Shown: positions 1 to 8,190 of the stretch, one piece after another
Layout: the number at the start of each line of letters is the position of its first letter
How positions within the stretch are numbered: the first letter of the stretch is position 1
NCBI GenBank assembly: GCA_017431165.1
Contig: JAFRLO010000037.1
Coordinates: 1 to 51,297 of the forward strand
Origin: Eggerthellaceae bacterium
GTDB lineage: Bacteria > Actinomycetota > Coriobacteriia > Coriobacteriales > Eggerthellaceae
DNA: 51,297 bases
Reading direction: 5' to 3'
Notes under the pieces: model-generated
Databases searched by the model: none
Told to the model about the DNA's origin: nothing
Seen by the model: only the letters and a program-made list of their open reading frames with translations
Translations under genes and position numbers: made by a program

Positions 1-135
1 AATTGTCGTGCTCGTCGAATTCCCAATGCGATAAACTAGTCTGCGCCCTAATCGGCAACTTAGCCCAACCAATCAGCCCGTCATCGAAACGAGATTTCAA
101 GCGCGGGTCTTTTTTATTCTCGGCGCATCAAGAAC

Positions 136-588
136 GTGCCATTGGCACTTGCCTCAAAGATAGCGAAGCTCGCCGGCATCGATGAGTATCGCGCCGACCT
201 TCTTCCTGAAGACAAGCATGCCATCGTCCAACAATTGCAAGCCGAAGGTTACAAGGTTGCTATGATCGGCGATGGGGTGAACGACGGCCCTGCACTGGCT
301 GCTGCGCATGTAGGCATTGCCATGAGCGGAGGGAGCACGGTTGCCCGCGAGGCGGCTGATATCGCGCTGGTATCGGATGACCTGAATGCTCTTGTCGATT
401 TGAGGAAAATGAGCCGCATTCTCGTTACGCGTATGAAGAATGGCTATCGATTCACTATCGCACTCAATTCGCTTTTGCTCGCTCTCGGTATCGGCGGCAT
501 TATCACACCGCAAGTCTCATCGGCAGCGCACAATGGGTCGACCATCGCGCTCTCGGCATTCAATGCGCGGGCATTCCTTCCCGAATAA
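136..588 (+). pseudogene. 5'-truncated heavy-metal P-type ATPase remnant
   Basis: Only the C-terminal quarter of a P1B-type ATPase is left. Visible are the end of the P domain with [10 protein letters not shown] and the conserved [16 protein letters not shown] stretch, followed by one hydrophobic segment and the usual family C-terminus. The phosphorylation motif DKTGT, actuator domain, metal-binding domain and most membrane helices are missing. Similarity seems to begin near base 154 ([12 protein letters not shown]); the bases to the left, back to an in-frame stop at 61-63, do not resemble the family. The reading frame itself is intact, so the loss looks like a 5' deletion or rearrangement rather than decay by frameshift. 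It is unlikely to be functional. The alternative, a start of the gene outside the window, is excluded by the in-frame stop. Confidence 0.8.
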
Positions 589-684
589 GCGTTTCAGCCA
601 CATGCCCGCAACAGCTTGCCGTATATCGCAAAGGCCGCTTTCTCTTAGAAACAGTTAAAGGGTTTTGGACGCTTTGAAGATTCC

Positions 685-1335
685 TCAACGCCGTTTGCGA
701 TAGCTGCGCAGCACGCCGATGGTGATGCCGATAGCGATAAGGGCGACAACCAGGCTCCCGATGGTTACCCACTTGAGAATCGTCTCAGTATCCGCATCGG
801 TTGTTCCAGAAGCGGCTTGGCCAGTCTGCGGCTTCTGCGTCTGAGCCGATTCTGCCCCAGCAGTCTTCTTGAGCGTCGATGAATCGAATGTGAAGGAGTA
901 CTCTATCTCGTGCGCATTGCCCATGGCGGTCGTGTCGCCGATCATCACGAGTGGCGTATCGAATGCGCCCACGGGTACTTTGAATTGCGAAGTCGGTTTC
1001 TGAGTGATCGGCATGATCTTCTCGCCGTTCACCTTCATGTAATCATAATTCTCGCTGCTCCAGATAAGCGTCGCATACGCCTTGCCGTCAGCAACCTCGA
1101 GTTTGGCAGGCGATTCGACTGTCGCCTTGCCCGTACCACCCGCCATCGTCACGCCAATGGTATAGCTGCCGGGCTCGAGAGCTTCAATCGCCTCAGCTGC
1201 ATACGCATGCAAAGTCGAAGCGCAAAAGAGCACCACAGCGCATACCATCACGGTAAAGGCTGCAAAGCACCTGGCAAACAACGTTTTTTGATTATTGGTT
1301 CGCAACAAAGTAATACTTCCCCGTGCTCTTGTCAT
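685..1335 (-). CDS. NEAT-like membrane-anchored surface protein (small, 216 aa)
   Basis: Secreted, membrane-anchored protein with one beta-rich domain. The N-terminus carries a long hydrophobic signal (FAAFTVMVCAVVLFCAS) ending near AYA-AEA; residues about 45-150 start with LEPGSYTIGV and contain VADGKAYATLIWSS, the layout of NEAT (iron-transport-associated) domains; a TM helix and an RKRR tail close the protein. NEAT domains bind haem in Gram-positive surface proteins; binding here is inferred, not seen. It is the last gene of the riboswitch operon and overlaps the 3' end of the DUF2149 gene by 44 bases. The start ATG at 1335 is chosen because GGAG lies 9 bases upstream and it gives a clean signal peptide; a longer reading to 1443 would lie wholly inside the upstream gene. 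Confidence 0.6.
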   Translation of the reverse strand: MTRARGSITLLRTNNQKTLFARCFAAFTVMVCAVVLFCASTLHAYAAEAIEALEPGSYTIGVTMAGGTGKATVESPAKLEVADGKAYATLIWSSENYDYMKVNGEKIMPITQKPTSQFKVPVGAFDTPLVMIGDTTAMGNAHEIEYSFTFDSSTLKKTAGAESAQTQKPQTGQAASGTTDADTETILKWVTIGSLVVALIAIGITIGVLRSYRKRR

Positions 1336-1597
1336 AGTAAACCGCTCCGCGTTCCTCGTATGTGTCGTCGACTTCTCCGTCTTGGTTCGCATCCATCGCA
1401 ACCTGAATGCCGATGATGTCATCGGACTGAATCGGAACCTCATTCAAGTCGATGTTGTAGCGCGTGATGAGCGCAACGAGAAAACCGAGCATCAGCACGA
1501 GCATGCAGTCGGCGATATTGAAGATGTACGATCCCGGGTTCACGTCCTCTTCAACAGGAGGATTACCTGCGAGCGAATGCGAGTATCTACGCCTCAT
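1292..1597 (-). CDS. DUF2149 protein, ExbD-like partner of the proton channel
   Basis: A 101-residue protein with a single membrane segment (residues about 25-45, NIADCMLVLMLGFLVALI) followed by a small extracytoplasmic domain ending in YDKSTGKYYFVANQ. The Asp near the start of the helix is placed like the essential Asp of ExbD/TolR. The family DUF2149 is known to be encoded next to MotA/TolQ/ExbB channel genes, as here, 4 bases downstream. Inferred role: the stator subunit that couples proton flow to work on the outward-facing NEAT-like proteins. Start ATG 1597 has AGGAAGGA about 8 bases upstream; a 16-residue longer start would lie inside exbB. Cotranscribed with its neighbours on both sides. 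Confidence 0.75.
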   Translation of the reverse strand: MRRRYSHSLAGNPPVEEDVNPGSYIFNIADCMLVLMLGFLVALITRYNIDLNEVPIQSDDIIGIQVAMDANQDGEVDDTYEERGAVYYDKSTGKYYFVANQ

Positions 1598-1601
1598 GTT
1601 T

Positions 1602-2330
1602 TTATCCTTCCTGTATGGATCCACGCGGAATGGACACGTCATCATCGCGCCTTTCCATCCATGACGGAACTGCGCTTTGCGCCGCTGGAGCTTTCACGCT
1701 CGAACGTTGTGGTGTGGCCGCCAACTCATTCGCCCTCTCAAGAACGCATTCCATCGCTGCCTCGAATGCCGCCATGTACTTCGCATACCACGATTTGCGC
1801 ACTGCTGATACGAACAACGCGAGTGCGCCGACAATCAAGCCGAGGATGGTCGTGTCGAACGCGACGAGCAGGCTCTCTGACAGAAGCGAAGTATCACCCG
1901 TGCCGATGGAAACGATGCCAGGACCAAGCGGGATGAGCGTACCCATCAGACCGAGCATCGGCGCGACCTTCGCGATGAAGTCGGTTACCTTCGTACGGGT
2001 GTCATAGATGTTCCGCTCGCTCGCAACCAAGTTCACGGCCATCGACTCGCGTTGGGACTCCTTCGCGTGCGGATGCCGCAGCAATTCGAGCAGGGCCTGC
2101 TTCTGGCGCAGCAGCAAATCTGCATCCTCGATGACCTCGACAGGATTCTCGTCAGCGCCCAGATCGTCGATAAGCACAGGCAAATCAAGCTTGAAGTAGC
2201 GTCTCTCTGTGAACAGCTCAGCAATCAACATGCCGATGATGACCACCATGGCGATGGTGAGCACAATCAGCAGCACGATGACCGGTATCTGCAATGCACT
2301 CGAAATCGTATGCAGCATCTGAATAAGCAT
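1602..2330 (-). CDS. MotA/TolQ/ExbB-family proton channel
   Basis: Membrane protein of 242 residues with the ExbB layout: one N-terminal helix (residues about 13-40), a cytoplasmic stretch of about 75 residues, then two helices. The signature APMLGLMGTLIPLGPGI and AFDTTILGLIVGALALF is the MotA/TolQ/ExbB core, with the small and polar residues that line the proton path. ExbB proteins form pentamers around ExbD-type partners and power TonB in Gram-negative bacteria; here the partner is the adjacent DUF2149 protein and there is no TonB or outer-membrane receptor. GAGG lies 9 bases before the ATG. Six bases separate it from the upstream NEAT-like gene, so translation is likely coupled. Confidence 0.85.
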   Translation of the reverse strand: MLIQMLHTISSALQIPVIVLLIVLTIAMVVIIGMLIAELFTERRYFKLDLPVLIDDLGADENPVEVIEDADLLLRQKQALLELLRHPHAKESQRESMAVNLVASERNIYDTRTKVTDFIAKVAPMLGLMGTLIPLGPGIVSIGTGDTSLLSESLLVAFDTTILGLIVGALALFVSAVRKSWYAKYMAAFEAAMECVLERANELAATPQRSSVKAPAAQSAVPSWMERRDDDVSIPRGSIQEG

Positions 2331-2336
2331 TGTTTT

Positions 2337-3338
2337 CTACCTCTTCTTTCCCAATGCGAATGAAACCGAACGTAATAGAATGCCGGCAAGCACAGCGCCT
2401 GCCATGATGAGCATGAGGATTTGCGACAGGGAGAGCCCTTGAGACTGCGCCTTTCCCGAAAGCTCGGGTGCGCTGGCTGCAGCATCTGCTCCCGTTTGCG
2501 TATCGAACGTGACGCCTGTAATGACCACACCCCGCTTCGCACCAGGGGAAACAGCCTGCGCGCCTCCGCTCTGCGATGTTGCAGCGCTGTTTGCACCTTG
2601 ATTCGCAGTAATCTGATCATTGATATCATCGATTAAGCCGCTATAGCCTGAACCACCACTCGGCGTTGAGTCGCCCGACGGTGCAGGAGTCGGATCGGTG
2701 CCGCTCATGGCAGCATACACCTCGTCTGTCGCCTTGAACGCGATGAAGCGATGCCACCAGCGACCGCCTGCGAAATCGGCGTTGTTGCCACCATAAGTCG
2801 CGACATCCATCGGCCAGTTCAGCGCAGGAATCTGCAACGAGAAATAATGCGGCACATAACCTTGGGAAGGACTTCCGAAGATGTAGCCATCCCCATCCGT
2901 GCCATCAGCATTACAAGCGGCAGCCGCTTCAATAGCAGTACCCCACCGCATATGCGTATATGCCTGCGACAGGTAGAAGTGCACGGTGAACGTTCCCCCG
3001 CTTACCGTGAGAGTGCAATGGCACCAGGGCGGATCCTGGATACGCCCGGAGCACTCCGAGGCGGTCGGATACAGCCAGCACATCGTTGATGTAGTCATGG
3101 CATCGATGTTATATGTGCCATCAGGTACCTCTCCGGGCATGATGACCTCGCCCATCGATGCCATATACGAGTTCCACGAATCCTGAGAGCGAGATGCCGC
3201 GCCGTTGAACGGATCGGCAGTGGAGTAATCGCTGAAACTCGCGAATGCGGTGCTTGGGGTTAGACATGCGAACGCGAGGGCGAGGCTTGCAAGCAAGATG
3301 CCCAAACGTCCGTGTACTATGTCTTTCGGAAAGCGCAC
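2337..3338 (-). CDS. NEAT-like membrane-anchored surface protein (Trp/Cys-rich, 333 aa)
   Basis: Secreted protein with signal segment GILLASLALAFACLTPSTAFA, an extracytoplasmic domain that begins with VPDGTYNIDAM (the D/E-G-T-Y opening shared with the other two surface proteins of this operon), a Ser/Gly/Ala-rich stalk and a C-terminal TM helix with tail LGKKR. The domain has unusual Trp, Cys and His content (CWLYP, PPWCHC, GGRWWHRF), which could serve metal or tetrapyrrole binding; that is inference. The start is uncertain: GTG 3338 lies just past the end of the upstream gene and gives a normal signal peptide, but its ribosome site is weak, so translational coupling is likely. ATG codons further upstream overlap the preceding gene. 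Confidence 0.55.
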   Translation of the reverse strand: MRFPKDIVHGRLGILLASLALAFACLTPSTAFASFSDYSTADPFNGAASRSQDSWNSYMASMGEVIMPGEVPDGTYNIDAMTTSTMCWLYPTASECSGRIQDPPWCHCTLTVSGGTFTVHFYLSQAYTHMRWGTAIEAAAACNADGTDGDGYIFGSPSQGYVPHYFSLQIPALNWPMDVATYGGNNADFAGGRWWHRFIAFKATDEVYAAMSGTDPTPAPSGDSTPSGGSGYSGLIDDINDQITANQGANSAATSQSGGAQAVSPGAKRGVVITGVTFDTQTGADAAASAPELSGKAQSQGLSLSQILMLIMAGAVLAGILLRSVSFALGKKR

Positions 3339-3357
3339 TGTATGCGATACCGCTGGG

Positions 3358-5814
3358 TTAGTTCTTATCTTCGCGATGCACGAAACGCAATGCGAAACCG
3401 AGTGCACCGAGCGCAGCGGCGCACAGGATTCCCGCAAGAATAGCGAGCGGTGCGTTGCCCGCGCTATCGTCATTGCCCATCGATTCACCCGTGAATCCAA
3501 GCCCATTCGAACCGAGCGAGCCCTTCCCCAGCGAGGCCTGCGCCGTGGGTGATGCCGCCCCTGTCGTGGTCGCCTTGGTCGTATTACCGGTCCTCGAAGC
3601 CGCAGCAGCAGCCAATGCAGAGCTGTTGCTCGCAGTCGAGCCGTTCGGGTTCACAGACGGAGCTGCACTTGAACCTCGTCCTTGCAGTTGGTCGATGATG
3701 TCGAGCAACTCGTTGATGACAGCCTCATACTCCTCGGAGCTCGTATCGCTTCCGCTCGGCAGCGGACTGTCGGGAGATGTGCGGGATTCATCGATTGCAT
3801 TCGTCAGCTCAACAGAAATACCTGTCGTGCCGCTTCCCGCATCCTGCGCTTTCCACACGAAATGCGTAGTTGAATTCAAATCGATCGGCACATCGTAGGT
3901 ACGATAGTCTTTATTGCTCACGGGCGGATTGTTCGCGTATTCGCGTCCGTTGATATGCATGATGCCGTCAGTCGTGGACTCGTGCTCGATGGTCGCAATC
4001 GCGAGGCCATCCTTCACCGTGACGCTCTTCACGTTGAAGGCCTTCGAACGCGTGGACTGGGTTTTACCGTAATCGTATGACGACTCGATGCCAGTCGTGT
4101 ACACGCCTTCTGGCAGCGTCGTTGACGCGTTCGCACTGCTCATGGCGTCTAATGCCCACTGCGCATTCTCGAGGATGCGACCGTAAGGGGTCGTGCTCAG
4201 CGGAGGTTTCTCATCATCGAGACGCGTTTGGACATCGGCAGGCAGTGCATTATAGGCTGCAGCCGCCTTCGCGATGGCGCCATCATCGTCGTTCCTGATG
4301 TCGATCGGGTCGCGCGGAAGAGCCTCTATGAGCGCCTTGGCCACGTTTTCGCTATCGTCTGTGCCATCGATGCGGATAACACCGCCTGCCAGATCGATTG
4401 TCAACGTTCGGTCAAGCCACAAATCGCTATCGACGTGATGGAAGCTCATCTGGATGGGCTCACCGAGGCTGAAGCTCTTTTGCCCTGCCGAATTCTCGAA
4501 CACGAGCAGGAACGAACCATTCGAAAACGTCGCACCCGCGGGTGCGAGCTCGCCTTCGATCATCGACGTGTACTCGATGTAATCGTACGCCTCATCATTC
4601 ATCGGCAAGGTCACAACGCACTTGAACATGCTGTCATTCGGGTCGCCGATGGCACGCACGCTCGCCGTCGGAGCTGCATTGAAGTCGGGAGCAACGCCGT
4701 CGCCAACCTCAACCGCAATGTCGAACGCATTGTCATAGCGCTCGAGCGTGAGCGTTGCCGCAGCAAGGTCGAGCTCGAACTGGTATGCGTGCAACTTCTC
4801 GGCACTGTCATCGACGTCATCAGCGTCAATAACGGCAAATGGAACGAGCAACGCATTATACGCCGTTGGGATGACGAAACGCATCGTTCCGTCCTCTTGA
4901 GGCTCACCGGCAATCCATGCGGAAAGGTCATCGCCTGCCGCTAGCGCCTGCGCAAGGTTGCCGAGGAACATGTAGTCAACCGATGCGCCTTCCAAATCAA
5001 CAGATAGTTCGACCGAACCGCTTTCTTCAACCGCAGCGGAAGCATTACCGGCAGTCAAGCCATCCGCCTTATTCTCCACGTCGAGCTCGATGAAATCCTC
5101 TTCAGGAGCAGCAGGCTCGGCGATTTCGGTTTTCAGCTCATACATGATCGGATAGGGCATAGTGCTCGAAATGCCAGCGAAGTATGTATCGCCGTTTAGG
5201 TCGACAGGTATCGGATACGTGCTGTCCGACTCCCTCGGAATAGTCTCTCCACCAACCCAGATACTCGGATACGAGGTCAGTTTGTTGTCAGCGGCAGTGC
5301 CGCTGGTAACGTAGATGTAGGCCGTAGCCTTGCCGTCCTGGACGACGACCTTCTCTACCCACCAATTCCTAACACGAGAAGACGTGCTCTTGCCCTTATT
5401 GGACTCCGAACTCACTGCCGGAGTCGACGTCGTGGAGTAGGTGCCATCCGCAAGCGTAGTACTGTCATCGATATCGAACGACTTGACGGACCACAGCGCG
5501 CTTTCGAGGACACGACCCAACGATTGACCGGCGCTTGGATGGCTTTCTGCATCGAGCGTTGCCTTATCCTCGTCGCTCAACGCCTGGTAATCCGCCCAAA
5601 CCGCTTCGACTGCGGCCTTGTCATCCGCGGTAAACGATGCCGGATCGACCTCGAGCGCTGCGATCGCCGTTCGCACGCTATCTATCGTCGCGGTCGCAGG
5701 ATCCGCAAGCGCCGTTGGCGCAAGCATCAAGCCGAATGCAAGTGCAGCGGCGAGCGCTGCGCGCGCCCACGCTTGAATCATCTTTGACGAACCCATCGAT
5801 GATTCCCTTCTCAT
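3358..5814 (-). CDS. Large NEAT-like repeat surface receptor (818 aa)
   Basis: First gene of the riboswitch operon. A signal peptide ends near residue 37 (LAPTALA-DPA). Two tandem units follow, each made of a helical stretch (with VLESALW or ILENAQW at its end) and a beta domain opening with LADGTYST (from about residue 118) or LPEGVYTT (from about residue 555), both with VxDGxAxA strands typical of NEAT domains. Between them, residues about 240-530 form a further beta-rich region without a recognised match. A Ser/Ala/Thr-rich stalk and a TM helix with a charged tail (HREDKN) anchor it. No LPxTG motif is seen. Start ATG 5814 is preceded by AAGGAGTTGG; an in-frame ATG at 5838 lacks such a site. 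The ligand is unknown; the riboswitch points to cobalamin or a precursor, the fold to haem. Confidence 0.6.
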   Translation of the reverse strand: MRRESSMGSSKMIQAWARAALAAALAFGLMLAPTALADPATATIDSVRTAIAALEVDPASFTADDKAAVEAVWADYQALSDEDKATLDAESHPSAGQSLGRVLESALWSVKSFDIDDSTTLADGTYSTTSTPAVSSESNKGKSTSSRVRNWWVEKVVVQDGKATAYIYVTSGTAADNKLTSYPSIWVGGETIPRESDSTYPIPVDLNGDTYFAGISSTMPYPIMYELKTEIAEPAAPEEDFIELDVENKADGLTAGNASAAVEESGSVELSVDLEGASVDYMFLGNLAQALAAGDDLSAWIAGEPQEDGTMRFVIPTAYNALLVPFAVIDADDVDDSAEKLHAYQFELDLAAATLTLERYDNAFDIAVEVGDGVAPDFNAAPTASVRAIGDPNDSMFKCVVTLPMNDEAYDYIEYTSMIEGELAPAGATFSNGSFLLVFENSAGQKSFSLGEPIQMSFHHVDSDLWLDRTLTIDLAGGVIRIDGTDDSENVAKALIEALPRDPIDIRNDDDGAIAKAAAAYNALPADVQTRLDDEKPPLSTTPYGRILENAQWALDAMSSANASTTLPEGVYTTGIESSYDYGKTQSTRSKAFNVKSVTVKDGLAIATIEHESTTDGIMHINGREYANNPPVSNKDYRTYDVPIDLNSTTHFVWKAQDAGSGTTGISVELTNAIDESRTSPDSPLPSGSDTSSEEYEAVINELLDIIDQLQGRGSSAAPSVNPNGSTASNSSALAAAAASRTGNTTKATTTGAASPTAQASLGKGSLGSNGLGFTGESMGNDDSAGNAPLAILAGILCAAALGALGFALRFVHREDKN

Positions 5815-5929
5815 CTTTCCAACTCCTTCAACACCCAAACCTCCGTGAAAGCATCGTATCGTCTCGATCAGACGACGAGCACACGCAAGATATCATCACA
5901 TCGCGCATTGCGTAACCGAATCAGCCAAA

Positions 5930-5959
5930 TAAAAAACGCGTCCTGACCGGACGCGTTAG
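5930..5959 (-). terminator. Riboswitch expression-platform terminator
   Basis: Read on the minus strand, ACGCGTCC and GGACGCGT form an 8-bp hairpin with a short loop, followed directly by a run of six T. It sits between the cobalamin aptamer and the first gene of the operon, so premature termination when ligand is bound is the likely mode of control. Confidence 0.85.
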
Positions 5960-5984
5960 CGAAGAAGCACGATTGCCTTCGCGC

Positions 5985-6180
5985 GCTCGCGCGCGAGCCG
6001 TGCAACCACTTCTTAAGGAACACTACTCCGGGGTTCACAGAGCCATCTAGCGTCTGAGCAGGACAGGCATTCCGACTCTTACGGCAATGTCCCTTGCTCG
6101 GGAATTACACCCGATTCCCCTGCCGCGTGATGTACCTTGCGGCACCCCTACGCAACTGCCCAGCATTCGGTTATCAACAT
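5985..6180 (-). promoter_or_regulatory. Cobalamin (B12) riboswitch
   Basis: On the minus strand the leader contains the ordered conserved blocks of the cobalamin aptamer: GGTGCCGCAAGGT, then GGGGAATCGGGTGTAATTCC (bases about 6102-6121), GCAAGGGACATTGCCGTAAG, and GTCGGAATGCCTGTCC (about 6061-6076), which matches the family box GAGTCAGGAxACCTGCC. The region between the G/A-rich core and the last box is short, so this may be a reduced variant. A GC-rich hairpin (GCTCGCGCGCGAGC, about 5984-5997) and the terminator at 5930-5959 follow before the NEAT-like/ExbB operon. Such switches turn off uptake or synthesis genes when cobalamin is plentiful. Confidence 0.85.
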
Positions 6181-6189
6181 ACGGAGGTC

Positions 6190-6219
6190 ATTGTATTTGA
6201 CGAGGTGAACAAGTGTCAA
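6190..6219 (-). promoter_or_regulatory. Promoter of the riboswitch operon
   Basis: Minus strand: TTGACA (6214-6219), an 18-base spacer and TACAAT (6190-6195). It sits just upstream of the aptamer, so the transcript would start near 6183 and carry the complete riboswitch. A GTTGCGCAAC palindrome borders the -35 box on the upstream side (6222-6231). Confidence 0.8.
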
Positions 6220-6477
6220 ACGTTGCGCAACAAAATGCAAGTTCAGCTAGCAAAATCCAAGTATTGAGAATGTTGCCAGTTCAAAGGAAAACGGTCAGAC
6301 AAGACACCAGGACCAGCAATCCTCAATACCTGCGGATGCTGTGCCCTTTCCCATTCCGAACACCTGCCGCATCGTATGCATCCGCGAAGCAGATATGGTC
6401 ACGCACGCAAGGCAGATATACAATGTTGGAGTACCTTGCGAAAGATGCGGCTGAAGAAGACTCGTTGGGAGGCCACC
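6220..6477. other. Intergenic stretch upstream of the HIT gene
   Basis: No gene is seen. It separates the minus-strand riboswitch promoter from the plus-strand HIT gene. A possible -10 (ATACAAT, 6418-6424) exists without a convincing -35 box. AGTATTGAG (6260-6268) and CTCAATACC (6322-6330) form an imperfect inverted repeat 53 bases apart. Confidence 0.4.
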
Positions 6478-7020
6478 ATGGATTTGGATAGGTGCATCTT
6501 CTGCGACATCTACGACGCGGTTGCCTCCCGCATCAAGAAGTCGCCGACAGATTCGAGCGAAACCGAAACCTCCGCTGAAGCAGATGGGCTCGGCGAACTT
6601 GACGACCAGACGACGATCAACGACCAGTCGAAAACCGACAACGAAACGAAAGGAACCATCATGGACGACTGCCTGTTCTGCAAACTCGTATCCGGTGAAA
6701 TTCCCACCAACGTCGTGTATGAAGACGAGGATTTCCTCGCATTCGACGACATCGAACCCGAGTGCCCGATCCACACGCTCGTCATCCCCAAAAAGCACTA
6801 CGAGAGCCTGCAAGACAATGTTCCCGCCGAGCTTTTGGGCAAGCTGTGGAAGGTTGTTCCCGAGGTCGCCAAGATCAAGGGCGTTTATGAGTCCGGTTAT
6901 CGTTCGGTCATCAACACCGGCCCCGATTCAGCGGCAACGCAACCGCATCTGCACGTGCACATCTTAGGTGGCGTTAAGCTCGGCCGTTTCACGTTCGAAG
7001 GCTCACAGCGCCTCGGCTAG
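6478..7020 (+). CDS. HIT-family nucleotide-binding hydrolase with duplicated Cys motif
   Basis: The last 119 residues are a standard HIT protein: CLFCKLVSGEIP at the start, a central AFDDIEPECPIHTLVIPK stretch and the catalytic HLHVHILGG. HIT proteins hydrolyse or transfer nucleotides from AMP-linked substrates such as adenosine 5'-phosphoramidate. The reading frame extends about 60 residues further upstream to ATG 6478, which has a good GGAGG site, and this extension holds a second CIFCDIYD motif plus an acidic Ser/Thr-rich linker. ATG 6661 also has a usable AAGGA site, so a 119-residue product is possible and both forms may be made. Transcribed alone, ending at the hairpin at 7043. Confidence 0.85.
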   Translation: MDLDRCIFCDIYDAVASRIKKSPTDSSETETSAEADGLGELDDQTTINDQSKTDNETKGTIMDDCLFCKLVSGEIPTNVVYEDEDFLAFDDIEPECPIHTLVIPKKHYESLQDNVPAELLGKLWKVVPEVAKIKGVYESGYRSVINTGPDSAATQPHLHVHILGGVKLGRFTFEGSQRLG

Positions 7021-7042
7021 GCAAATAAGCGCCATACCATCA

Positions 7043-7079
7043 TTAAGCGAGGCACCGGGTTTTCCCGGTGCCTCGCTTA
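7043..7079. terminator. Convergent bidirectional terminator
   Basis: A 15-bp perfect stem (AAGCGAGGCACCGGG with its complement) around a TTTT loop lies between the ends of the HIT gene and the minus-strand gene at 7091. T-rich stretches are short on both sides, but stem strength and position support a shared terminator. Confidence 0.8.
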
Positions 7080-7090
7080 TTCCCGTACGT

Positions 7091-8026
7091 TTAAGAACCC
7101 GCCTCTTTAAGAAGCGCCTCGATATATTCTTTTCGGCTTGAAGAGAGCAGCCTGGGTGGATGCTTGCGCTCCCACTCAAAGCAAGCCTGCCATCTTGGAT
7201 AGCCCCGGAAAGCCTCTTCGTTTCGCTCTCCTTGCCTCGTCAAGATGCTTACCGCATCGGTAGCTTCGATCTCTTCCTCGTCGCAAATCATCCGAACATG
7301 CGCATCATCGCGCCATACCCAGCGTGAATTGGTATAGCTCACAGAATCGATCTTTCCATGAGCGATATTGACCGTCCCTTTGCTATGAAGCCCCTCGACC
7401 GTATACCCCTCAACGGCAATCAGCCCGCGGTATTGCGAACCCGCCTTCCACGAAGGCCGGTAATCCAACCCCGCACCTTCATCGATTTCTATCATCGCAT
7501 GCAAGCCATTGGAAGCCGTGAGAAAAAAGCGTTTCCCGCGTGGGTCATCGCAAGCCAAAAGCCCGCCATCATCTGTGCAGTCAAACGGCACGATAACCCT
7601 TGTGCCGTTGTCGTACACCCTAAGATGCCGCACGGGCTTCTCTATATCATCTGGTGGGAAGTCGAATGCGAATATCTCAAGGAGGGCGTCTTTCGCAAGA
7701 TCGAAAAGCGCAGCGCGTTCATCGGATGATGCCTCGGATTCCCCTTCTAGCCGAAGAAGCCACGGCTCACCATCAGCTGAGTCCGGCTTTCCCCCAAAAG
7801 CCCACAGACGGTAATCGAGCTCATAGCGTTTCATGGTGTCGCGATTCCTCGCATGCACATCGCGAAGGCCCAATTCGTGAAGCGCTTCGCGGTACATGAC
7901 CTGCAGCCCGTAAAGTTGCGTATCAAGCTCGATCTCGCTCAATAGGCCTGCCGTATATTGTCGAAGCACGGCGTTTTTAAACTCGTTGATTCTGGCAAGG
8001 GCCGCATTAAGCTTCACCTCGTCCAT
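7091..8026 (-). CDS. Uncharacterised cytosolic protein (311 aa)
   Basis: I do not recognise this family. No signal peptide or TM helix is visible. Residues 1-60 are helical and charged (MDEVKLNAALARINEFK), the middle is rich in beta strands with several Trp residues, and the C-terminal 50 residues include GYPRWQACFEWERKHPPRL. The region around residues 135-235 (VIVPFDCTDDGG, KRFFLTASNGLHAMIE) reads like a WYL-free ligand or effector module, but that is only an impression. The start has a strong AAAGGAGATAGG site. It stands alone, convergent with the HIT gene. Confidence 0.6.
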   Translation of the reverse strand: MDEVKLNAALARINEFKNAVLRQYTAGLLSEIELDTQLYGLQVMYREALHELGLRDVHARNRDTMKRYELDYRLWAFGGKPDSADGEPWLLRLEGESEASSDERAALFDLAKDALLEIFAFDFPPDDIEKPVRHLRVYDNGTRVIVPFDCTDDGGLLACDDPRGKRFFLTASNGLHAMIEIDEGAGLDYRPSWKAGSQYRGLIAVEGYTVEGLHSKGTVNIAHGKIDSVSYTNSRWVWRDDAHVRMICDEEEIEATDAVSILTRQGERNEEAFRGYPRWQACFEWERKHPPRLLSSSRKEYIEALLKEAGS

Positions 8027-8129
8027 AGCCTATCTCCTTTAAAACGCATCTCTTGCAGATCCGACGGTGGAAGTATAGCGCGCAGATAAAAGATGCGCAT
8101 GCTGAAACACTCGGAAACCATTATCGAAA

Positions 8130-8184
8130 ACCCAGTTGAAATCAACTTTTTCTCCTTGACCGGCAAAGCGCTTTGCCGTAGAAT
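8130..8184 (+). promoter_or_regulatory. Promoter with an 18-bp palindrome in its spacer
   Basis: TTGACC (8156-8161) and TAGAAT (8179-8184) are 17 bases apart. The perfect palindrome CGGCAAAGCGCTTTGCCG (8161-8178) fills the spacer, a typical place for a repressor or MerR-like regulator. A second inverted repeat, AGTTGA-AA-TCAACT (8134-8147), lies just upstream of the -35 box. The promoter reads toward the ATPase gene at 8517. Confidence 0.75.
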
Positions 8185-8190
8185 CTCCTT

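Noticed and set aside
910-1416. Long open frame on the plus strand opposite the NEAT-like and DUF2149 genes
   Set aside because: The minus-strand frames have signal peptides, helices and ribosome sites; the plus-strand product has no recognisable domain and is Arg/His-rich as expected of a shadow frame.
4228-4944. 238-codon frame opposite the large NEAT-like gene
   Set aside because: It lies wholly inside a well-supported gene and lacks a ribosome site or any family features.
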